Positions 54,301-64,000 of a stretch of 64,000 nt of DNA are shown here, piece after piece. The notes beneath the pieces were generated by a model. It was not told the origin of the DNA and did not search any database. It saw only the letters and a list, made by a program, of their open reading frames with translations. Each line of letters starts with the position of its first letter. The stretch's first letter is position 1. This DNA is from Dermatophagoides farinae (Eukaryota; Arthropoda; Arachnida; Sarcoptiformes; Pyroglyphidae). The DNA lies in contig NC_134677.1 in NCBI RefSeq assembly GCF_024713945.1, forward strand, positions 1,305,001-1,369,000. Reading direction: 5' to 3'. The translations under genes were made by a program, and so were the position numbers.

Positions 54301-57300
54301 TCCACGATAATGACTAAAACTGAACATTTGTGGAACATTCTTTTGGTTTTCCATTTTTTTTTTTTTTTTTTTGATTGACTGATTCTTATCCGGTCATCAT
54401 GGTTTATGATGATGATGATGATGATGATGACAAACACAGGTGTATTGAACATGGATCAAATTTTCATCTCTTCTCAATCATCATCGATGATGGTGGGCAA
54501 TAAACATGGAAATTATTCACAATTTTATTTGATATGACATGATGAGATAAGTGGAATATTGCGTGATAAACAGGTGGTATTACTCTCAACAACAACGACA
54601 ATAACGACAACAAAACTACACAATTTCATCACCAAATTTTTCATAATTATAGCCTGTATATCTAGTATTTTCCAGTAATAATAATCGATACGGATATATA
54701 TATTATATATATGGTTATCCACCACCATTATGATTGTAATTGGATATTATTTCACGTTTGTTGTGATGAAAAAAAAACTTAGTTTTAGTGATCCCTGGTT
54801 TGGCTGCTCCTATCCCCTACAATTGGCCCTTAGAATTGGCTTGAACCACGAATATAAAAAACATACATTGATTGCCACTTTTTTTTTTGTTCCATCGTAT
54901 CGGTGAATGATTGGCCACCAGAGAGATCACTTTAAATATTTGCCAATCACCAGAATCTGAACACCAGAAAATAAACCTTATACATTCAAAAAAAAGGCTC
55001 CACAGCTAATTGAAGACAATGTGTGATGATAACATTACATAATCGATAACAACAACAACAACAACGGACAAAATGGAAATTTTTCTCTACTTCAAGTGCA
55101 ATTTCTGTTTGGAAATGGAACCCTAACAAAATGCAAAAAAAAAAAAAAATGTCATCACCCAAGAAGAATATAAGCCAGGTGACACGTAGGCGTTATTCCA
55201 TTGTCACCACCACCACCACTACTACTGCTAAGCATCATCATTATTATGAATTAAGGATTGAATATGAAAACACTTGTCCTTTCCATTACCCAGAATAGAA
55301 TTTTTTGAAATTGAAATCCATTTTTTTTTTCTCATTCCATTTGTGTGTGTTAGTGTGTGAGATACACTTGAAAAGTACTTTAGAAAAACAAACATTTTTC
55401 AAACTAAAAAATGATCATTATTCTAATAATAATAATCTTCTACCATGGGTTAGGCTTGAAACTAAAATGAAATTCTCCAAATAGATTTTTGTTTCATTTC
55501 ATTCATTCTCTATATGGTGGAACACCAATTAAGTCATCACACAATGGGTAGTTGGAAAAAAAATTCACTCATTTCAATGAGGATTAATTGCTAGAAAAAA
55601 AAGACGAAAACAATTAGTAAATCATTCGACTTTCAAATGATGATGATGGTGATTACTTGATCTTATTTATTTGTTGAATCGATAATTGAGAAAAAGGCGC
55701 AAGCCAGCTACGATATTCTAATGAGAATAATAATCATAATCATTACGATGATGATGATGATGATGATGATGATTACTTGACATGTTCATCTGATGTGTGG
55801 GTGTGTGTGTGTGTGTTAATTATGAATATGGATTAAAGGCATTGTTTAGTTGAATAATAAAAAAAATTTAATTGTTAAATGAATTACAATGGAAACGAAA
55901 ACATTATTCTGTTGATGAATAATCATGATCATCATCATCATTGAAAGTTAATGAAATTGAAATATTTTTTTTCTCTTAATGTTGGATCGAATCCAAGAAT
56001 AAACCCAGTGTGTGTAGGTGGGTGTGTGTGTCAATTTGTTTGATTAAAAATAATGATGATAATGGCAATAACCCACCATGCAACCACATTGTATATCATT
56101 TTCTGGTTCCAAATGATTCATATCATTAATTTGATGATGATGATGATAATAAGCATAATTTGTTGAATAAGAATGGTGAACCAGAATGAAAAAAAAGGAT
56201 TCAAATTCAACCAAAAAAAAACGAAAAACGATAATGAATTTGATACGAAAAAAACGTGATTCATTTAAGTATTTTTCTTCTGTGAATCGATATGGATTCT
56301 GTTTCAATAATCTCGCATTCTGTTTGCATGTATTAAGTAAATGACCAGAAAAATAAATAGGAAATCATGCATGCATGGACTGAAAAAAAGTAATCATCAT
56401 TTGCATCTACTTGGATTTTTATTCCTTTCTTTCTTTCTTTATTCTACAAAATTTGACTATTTCTATTTCAATGCTTGATGATGATGATGATCATCGTCAT
56501 CATCATCATCAAAATGATCGTTTCAAATTTCATTTGTTGATGATGATGGTGGTATGTGTTTGTCTGCTTGTATGTGTGTGTGTTCATTAATTTAATGGGT
56601 GACAATTTTGATTTCCGTTGAATGGACCGTATGTGTGTGTGTGTGTATGTGTATGTGTCGCTTTTGATATATTCTGGATACAAACAAAAATTAGATTCAT
56701 TCATTGAAAGAAAGAATTTATCGAGAATAAATAAACAAACAAATTACCGCCTGTCTAAATATATGTGACTGTATGTATGCGTGATGAACCAAAAAAAAAA
56801 AGAAAAGGGAAAAAATCAACCAACGAACAAAAACAACTGATTTGACCAATCTCAAATGATCCGTTATGAAACAACTAAATGATTTGAAAATGTGACTAGG
56901 AAAAAAAACCAGAATTTGAGAATCAAAACAAAACAAAACAAAAAACTGAAGAAACAGGGGAAATAATGTCATTTACTTGCGCATATTTATTATTCTGAAT
57001 GTTTTTTTTTCTGGATAAAATATTTGATTTTTAGGTGAATGTCATCGACATAACACACACACACGTGTTTCGTTCATTTTTTTCATCGAAAGGCTTAACA
57101 TACACAAAATTATTAGTCAAGGCAATCTTTATCAGCTGCTGCTAATGCTGATGATGATGATGACGGTTTCATTTCATAATCATCATCATCATCATCAATA
57201 TTCCGGTCATGTCCACTCGATTTGATTTCAAATCCCAGTGAAAATGAAGAAAAAAAAATTCGTGGAAAAAAACGAATATTTTTTTTCTTCTCTGAAATAT

Positions 57301-58218
57301 TGAACTAGCTATCATCATCATCATTTCCTGAAATGGACAGAAAAAAAACACGAGTATCAAGAATAGCATAGGATTGATTCGATTATTGTTGTTGAATGTG
57401 CCCCGATTTCCGGTCATTTGGTCTTAGAAAAACAAACAATTTTGAAATGACTAAAAAAAAATCACGAAACTGTTGGTCTCTTGACAAATTTTCCAGTGAA
57501 AAAAAAATCTGATGAATTTTAATTGAAATTCGAATTGAATTGCTGCCGGATGTTTTGTTCTTTATTCTCGTTTTCTGTGCTGTGTGCATTGATGATTCTA
57601 AAAATAAATTCATCATCAACCTTGATCCTTTGTTGTTGTTATTTCTCATCATTTGAAATTGGTAGAAAATGAAATCGTATTGGTCAAATTTAAAAAAAAG
57701 AATCGATCAATTGATCGATTGATTGTATTTGAGTAGTTGATAGTAATTCTTTTCAATTGTAAATTGTATGCTGTTGTTGTTGTTGTTGTAACTTTGGAAT
57801 TCTGTTTTTTTTTCATTTTCGTTTTTTATCCAATCATTGAAACATACACACACACACACACATACATACATAATATTTATAAACACGTGACATCATCAAA
57901 TGGCCAACGAGAAAAAAAAATCATCATCATCATCATCATCCTCATTGATATCATTCACATTGCACGTGTTTGTCTGTATATCTCATCTCTCTCTCTCTCT
58001 CTATCACTCAGTCAAATTGTCAGTCCACATATATCGATCGATTGTTGCCATTGCTCATTTATTATTATGATGATGATGATGATGATGGTCCATTCATTGT
58101 CCGCTGTTTTTATTTCTAGATTGAAACAAAAAAAAACGAACATTTTTTTTTTTTGATCCGTTTATTTTTATTTTGAACAAAATAAAACGTTTTACCTGAT
58201 CATATGGATTGCATTGAA

Positions 58219-58244
58219 TTTTTTTTTTTTTTTTTTTTTTTTTT
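58219..58244. repeat. 26-base T run
   Basis: The longest homopolymer run I noted in the window. Confidence 0.95.
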
Positions 58245-60886
58245 GATTGTCAAATGATGATTTTTCCAATTTGATCATGTTGATCCTACTCATAAAATGT
58301 GGGATAAATTGAATATTGAGTTGTTGTTGTTGTAGTTGTATACAAAATCACCATAGTAATAATTGAAATAATTTTCAAGAAGGATGCCACGTGTACAATC
58401 TATATATATATGTGAAAAATTTACAATGATGATGGTCGGTCATTTACAAAAATTTACATCCGAAAAAAAATTGAAAAAAAAAATTTGTCGACTGTGGTCA
58501 ACTACAGATGATGATGGTACTTGTTATGTTTATCATATGAATTTATGAATGTAAAAAATGACAGTAGACAGTAATTAGTAAAATCATTTTTGATCATCGA
58601 TGATCATCAATTATATCGAGGTGATAGACCAAAAGATTGTAGGGAACGAGGCTAACACACACATACACACACACAGACAGTAACAAAGTAATGAATTTTC
58701 TATTGCATAATATGAATACATTCATGCATATATAAAAAAAAATTATTGACTATAGTTACAAAATAGTTATCGAATCGATCATACTTATTGATTTGTGATG
58801 ATGATCGATAAAGAACGCGTGCCACACACTCACCAATGACCAAATCAAATGTTTTCTCATTTTTTTTTATTCATTGAATGAATTGAATGATCGATTGATT
58901 GTACATATATTTTTTTCACTTATTCGCAAATGAAAAAAAAACAATAAATTCTTCAATTTGTTGTTGTTGTTGTTGTTTTTTTTCTCTCTACAATTTACTA
59001 GTCTGAGGTTTATGGTTTTCATTGGAACAAAAAAAAAAAAAAAAAACATTTCACTTTTGTTTTGTACACCATCACCATCATCTAAAAATCTTTTCTCCTT
59101 TTTTCTTATTATTTTTCTGAACTAATTTCTTCAAGATTTTTATTTTTTCTTCACTGCTGCCATAGATCGGGTTAAATGTGTGCATAAATTATCAGTCTAG
59201 CAAAGTATTCAAGTATAATGGGATTTCAGTGAAAATTTTTGTTTTTGTTTTTTTTTCGTTGGAAAAAAGAAAATTTGTCGACAACAGCAAAAAAAATTTT
59301 TTTTTTTTTTTTTGGTCTTTTGTTCACTCATTCACTCTCATATTTCATCATTAAACAACCATTTTCATTTTGATACATTGTATCCAGACACATTAAATTA
59401 CCAAATGAAATTATGGCAGCTCATTATTGTTCATTTCTAATTTTCATTTTTTTTTTCTGCAAACACATCTGGACCATCATCATCATAAAACCACAACATA
59501 ATAATCTTTATTATTAAGATGGAAACTAATCTTATGTCAATAATGGCAAACTAAAAATTATGTGCAAAGAATAAATCACACAAGTGGTAGAAGAAAGAAA
59601 AAAAAATTATCTTAACGTGATTATTAACAAGAAAACAGGACACAATATATATATATATATTTACTTTTCTGTCAATTTGGATTCATTTTCTTTCTTTTTT
59701 ATCTAAGTTAAAAAAATGAAATCCTGGTACATTACCTTTCCAAGTATGTAACAGTTTTTTTACAAAAAAAAAGAAATCTAAATGGAAAAAAAGGTAACAT
59801 TTTCAATCATCTTAAATTGTTGTGCAAAAAAAAGCCAAATTTTTGCCATTTAATTTACTTGCGTGTGTGTGTGTGTGCGTTTTTTTTTCGTTTATTGGTT
59901 TGGTTTCCAATGAATTTTTTTTTTTAGTTTGTTTGTTTTTTTTCAGTGTTATTTCATCATCTTCTTCTTCACTTTTTTTCCAGTTTCAAGAATCTTTCAT
60001 CATCATCATTAACTTTTCATCGACCATTGGGTTTAAATTAAACGAGTAAGTTTTAACATGAAACAAACATCTGCATCTTTTATTCATTGATCAATCAATG
60101 AATGACGGTGTATATTACATAATTGAATTTCATTGTCTGTGTGTGTGCGAATTTGATTGATGACATGATACGAAATGGTCACCTTTGACTTGATGATGGT
60201 GGTGATATATATTTTTTTTCATCGGGTTTTTTTGGATTATTGGATCCAAAAAATGAAATCAACAACAACGAAAACAACAACGATCGAAACATTTGATTAG
60301 ATTATATTGAATGGACAACAGACACACAAACACACACCGGACGATAAAATAAAATCCATCCATCAATCTGTATTGATTTTTGGGGTTTTTTTTTGTCTCT
60401 TGTGTTGTTTTAACAGCACAGAAAAAAAAAATTCAGTTCCAGAATGAGTCTGCAAAAAAAAAATCTCTGAAACAAATTAAATTTCTGTTTTTTTTTTTGT
60501 TTCTTTTCAAACACTGTATATATTTATATATGGTGTGTAATTAATCTCATAAATCATTATCGAATGTCATTCGTAGTTCTATGACCAATAGTGAAGTAGT
60601 AGTGACCAGAACTAAAAAATGGCCAAAAACGAATAAACGAATGAATGATTGCATGAATGACATGTCATATGTCATGTCACCAAGCCAATAAGATGGAAAC
60701 AAAAACAGCCAATATTTTTTTTCCCCTAGTCATTTTCATCACCTTTTCATTTCAGTATTATTTTTTCAGTGAATTTGAGCTCAAATTCTGGATTTAGAAT
60801 TTTTTTTTCAAACTAAAGTGAAAAACAAATCCAAGCCATCAGCAGCGGTAGAAAATGAAAAGTTTTTTCACTTTATTTTTTCAAAC

Positions 60887-60938
60887 AAACAAATTGAAAA
60901 TTTTAAAATTTTAAAATTTTAAAATTTTCAATTTGTTT
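60887..60938. repeat. Perfect 52-bp palindrome with a TTTTAAAA core
   Basis: Three TTTTAAAA units (60901-60924) form a self-complementary core. They are flanked by AAACAAATTGAAAA on the left and its exact reverse complement on the right. Extending to 60882-60943 adds five pairs with one mismatch. It has no loop and lies about 0.7 kb downstream of the BH3-like gene's stop codon. Confidence 0.95.
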
Positions 60939-61653
60939 TTTTGCTGTTATATGGTTTCCGATAATGAAATTTTCATGTTTGTCATTCAAAATCTCACAAT
61001 GGATGGTATGAAGAAAAAGTCCATTTTCCAACAAAAATCGATTGACAAAACAAAACAAAACAGAAAAAAATTGAAAGTTATCAACTATATATACACACAA
61101 TGTGTGTTGTTTTCACTTTTTTTTCAAATTCATTTTATTTCGATCCAGAAATAATAATAAAAGTAAAAAAAAAAAACAAATTCGACACCTGACACGATTG
61201 ACATGAAAAAAAATATTCACTTATTTGAATCTGTTGTTGTTGTCGATGTTGTCGATGTTTTTGCCCATTCCAAAAGCAGTTCCAAAATGGATTCTCGCTG
61301 ACAAACAAACAAAAAAAATCAACAGCAGAGAGAGAGAGAGAAAACAAACAAATTCTCGAATGAATCAAATGAAAAATAAATTCTTTATTTCATCGTTCGT
61401 TTGGTTTTTTTTCTGAAAGCCAGTTTCAATAATAAAAAAAAATGATGTGAAGAGAAGAATTACATAAAAATCGAATATTATTGATTATTACAAGAATGTA
61501 TATAAATGTACAGAATATATGTGTGTAAAAAAAAAAAATTTTTTATATATAGATTTCTTCATTATATAATAATTGCACATTCGATTTTTGGTTTTTTCCC
61601 CGGTTTGTTTGGACAATTTAAAATGAAATGAAAAATTTTCAAAAATTCAAAAA

Positions 61654-63151
61654 TCAAGAATGATAATGGCCAAAAAAATGTTGTAAAGTTCGAAAATAAT
61701 TTCCAAACATAATATCGAATGTAAATGTGCATATATCCATGATTGTTTGTTTGACCAGATTTGTTATATTTATCATTATTATGGTCGTTGTTGATGATGA
61801 TGATGATGATGATGATGAATGTGGCAATGATGATGATGATCGTCGTCGTCGTAATTGAAATTCATTGCTCATTCTTCGTAATTGTAATGCTGATTGTTGT
61901 ATATTGACTAGTTGTTCATTATTGAGATCTTGTTCCTGTTCTTGATAGTGGTGTTGATTTTCGTTATTATTCGAAACAATTCCATCCACAAAATCCATAA
62001 TCTCTTGCTGTTCTTGTTGTAATTCCCATTCACTTATTGGTATTGCTACCAAAACGGATGGTTGTTGTTGTTGTTGTTGTTGTCGGAGAATTTTTACGTT
62101 ATTTTCATTCATAAAATTCGGTATATTTCCAATCGATTCATATATAAATCGACATTGTTCTTCTTCTTCTTCATTATCATCACTATTCGTGTAGCCAATT
62201 GTGTTACTTGATCTTGGTCTTGTTGGTGGTGGTGGTTCATATGGTGTTGGATTCAACAATCGGATATTGTCATCATCAGCATCAAGAACGTCGTCCATTT
62301 GAAAAATATCTAGAGAATAAATGAGAAAAAACAAGATTATTTCTGCTTAATTAAATTATTTTTATCTAAAAAAAAACAAAACAAAAATTGACTACGCAGT
62401 TTAAAAAATCGACATAGACTTTGGCGACATCTATCGTACGAGATACGTACTAAAAATGAAAATGAAAAAAAAATCAAACCAAATTCAATATTCAGAATTT
62501 GAACAAAAATTCAAAAATCAAAAATTTTTTTTTGTTTACATTTTCACTAAACTCAAAAAATAAGAAACACATGCGTTTTTTTTCGATGATAAAATTCAAT
62601 TTTTATAATTCGAGCATGTTTTGCGATTCATATATGATGTTCTGTAACATACCATCATCATCATCATCATCATCATTATCAATCGATAATTGTCTCTGTT
62701 GCTGTTGCGATCGTTGTCGTCGTTGCTGATGTTGTTGTTGTTGATGTTGTTGTTCATTATTATGATTAATTTGTCGAAATTGATTAACAGGTAAATTAAT
62801 TGGTGCACATGAACAATCGGATGATAGCAATGGCGGTGGTGGTGAACCAATTAATTGATCAAAACAATTTTCATTCAACATTTCAAATGATTGACTAGTT
62901 AACATTGAATGTCGTTGTTGTTGTTGATCGTGATCATCATGGCCATCATCATCATCATTATCGCTACAATTCGATAATATCGTTATACAACAACAAAGAC
63001 GATATAAACAATGGCGACAAATTGATGATGAATTATTTTGTCTACGACGATTTTGATTATTATTGATTTTTATTGGTTCTGACGATGATGGATGATGTTG
63101 ATGATGATCATAATCATCATCATCGTTATAATTTCGTGGCAGTGATGACAT
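61654..63151 (-). CDS. Low-complexity protein with a BH3-like motif and hydrophobic tail, 2 exons, 384 aa
   Basis: Exon 1 is 63151-62653 and exon 2 is 62309-61654. The 343-nt intron runs GTATGT to CTCTAG, the split Asp codon joins in frame, and the stop is TGA. Residues 1-166 are Asp/His/Gln/Ser-rich with a Cys cluster (CRHCLYRLCCC) and Gln tracts. They end in an Asp run that continues across the junction into IFQMDDVLDADDD. Exon 2 has a Pro-rich patch, an acidic run, a conserved-looking hydrophobic stretch (PSVLVAIPISEWELQQEQ), then SALQLRRMSNEF at residues 306-317. That segment resembles the BH3 helix of BIM (LRRIGDEF), with Asn in place of the usual Asp. A Ser tract and a C-terminal 45-residue hydrophobic/amphipathic segment follow, where BIM and BMF carry a membrane anchor. 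A BH3-only pro-apoptotic role is a hypothesis; the gene model itself is firmer. Confidence 0.74.
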
Positions 63152-64000
63152 TTTATGTTTATTAAATTGTAAAAAAAATAATTCACAATAAATGATAATT
63201 AAAAAAAATCAATAAATCAATCAATTCGAAAAAAAATATAAAAAATACATTGAAAACAGTAAAGTCAAACTCTAAAAAAAAAATTTTTTTACAATTACAA
63301 AAGTTGCAGAATTTCTTCAAAATTCATAAAATTCTGGTGTTTTACATACACACACAAAACACAATGTTGGAACTTTGTTGTCGTTGGTTTGATACAAAAA
63401 AACAAGAATGATGTTTCATGGGCGACAAACCATCGATTTTTATACTTTTTTTTACAAATTATGAAACATGCGCACTAAATATAAGAAGAACCCTCTTTCA
63501 TCGTATTGGTTAATCCAAAACATTTTAGGGTGGTAACCTTTACTACTGTTAATTGTATGAATGTGAAAATTCAAAAAAAAAAAAAAAATGTGAATAATGT
63601 TTCAGTAGTGTGTGTGTATTTAGATCAATTCTAACATTCACACATTCACACATAGACAGTTATATATAGCTAAATTAATTATTTGTGTGTGTGTGGGCTG
63701 GGTCAGCATTCCCTCTCTTACTACACTATTTTTTTTTTTATTATCGTGCCACTATCAATCAATTTTTATTTATATCTATCTAACTGCTAATCCATGGACA
63801 ACAGCCATCATCATTAAAGGGTAACAACCATCGATTAGGAAATCATCACCAATATGGTTGACAACAATCATCATTAAATACTATGATAAGATGCTAGAGA
63901 AAAAAAAAGTTAAAATTCACACACACACAAGTCAAATAGTGGTGGTGGTGGTGGTGGTGATGGTGCTACCAAATTTACCTATGCACATATATTTGTCAAT
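63152..64000. other. Upstream region of the BH3-like gene
   Basis: Holds the presumed 5' UTR and promoter of the minus-strand gene at 63151, (TG)n, (CA)n and (GGT)n tracts and A runs. No plus-strand gene is seen before the window ends. Confidence 0.55.
63437..63445 (-). promoter_or_regulatory. Candidate TATA box
   Basis: GTATAAAA on the minus strand about 287 nt upstream of the ATG at 63151, in a locally less AT-simple segment. The match is good, but this base composition gives many by chance. Confidence 0.22.

Larger units (their letters stand above)
41672..61653. other. Twenty-kilobase gene-poor stretch
   Basis: I find no convincing coding exon in about 20 kb. It is dense in simple repeats and holds several AT-rich palindromes (45721-45738, 57701-57720, 58591-58606, 60887-60938) and the paired TATCGATA octamers. 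The 3' UTR of the BH3-like gene lies at the right end; the nearest AATAAA on the minus strand is at 61384-61389, about 265 nt past the stop. The stretch could be regulatory DNA, contain non-coding RNA genes I cannot recognise, or hide short exons. Confidence 0.5.

Noticed and set aside
54788-54860. Less AT-rich patch, possible exon or RNA gene
   Set aside because: No open frame with splice signals, no tRNA fold and no family resemblance that I can see.
55970-56015. tRNA-like B box (GGATCGAATCC)
   Set aside because: The T arm pairs over only four bases and no matching acceptor stem, A box or anticodon arm lies upstream.
60300-60350. Short spaced CA-type repeats resembling an array
   Set aside because: These are dinucleotide microsatellites without unique spacers; nothing in the window is a CRISPR array.

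Overview
The window is nuclear DNA from a small AT-rich animal genome. The introns are spliceosomal and mostly short (60-124 nt where compact), with GTAAGT/GTATGT-type donors, standard-code stops and five protein-coding genes. All the rest is dominated by simple repeats: (CA/TG)n, (CAA/TTG)n, (GAT/ATC)n, (CCA/TGG)n and long A or T runs. The texture, the codon choice and the gene families fit an acariform mite of the house-dust-mite or scabies-mite type. That is my inference from composition, not something the sequence proves.

Layout. All five recognised genes lie on the minus strand. (1) 12632-19192: an eight-exon gene for a membrane-anchored M28B zinc peptidase of the glutamate carboxypeptidase II family. 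The spliced model is exactly in frame, 790 aa, with every zinc ligand present. (2) 27656-29060: a two-exon gene for a divergent pyrroline-5-carboxylate-reductase-like protein with a roughly 154-residue disordered front end. (3) 31149-32714: a single-exon gene for a 521-residue, probably secreted Gln/Asn/His/Ser-rich protein with an ordered-looking tail. (4) 40663-41671: a two-exon gene for a 294-residue Asn/Ser/Arg/Gly-rich protein whose first coding exon is only 13 nt. (5) 61654-63151: a two-exon gene for a 384-residue low-complexity protein that carries a BH3-like motif and a hydrophobic tail, the layout of BIM/BMF-type BH3-only proteins.

Between them are long stretches (1-12.6 kb, 19.2-27.6 kb, 32.7-40.6 kb and above all 41.7-61.6 kb) where I find no convincing coding exon on either strand. 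They hold microsatellites, homopolymer runs, several hairpins, a perfect 52-bp palindrome at 60887-60938 and back-to-back TATCGATA octamers at 50349-50364. I found no rRNA or CRISPR array, no tRNA passed inspection, and no transposase or reverse-transcriptase remnant was recognised.

The genes do not form an obvious pathway. The most interesting leads are the BH3-like gene (with intron retention as a possible switch), the peptidase whose catalytic site is intact but whose glutamate and acidic-P1 pockets are largely replaced, and the reductase-like protein with altered active-site motifs. All exon joins were checked by hand for GT/AG ends and reading-frame continuity. Family calls and residue mappings to human proteins are by-eye alignments from memory.
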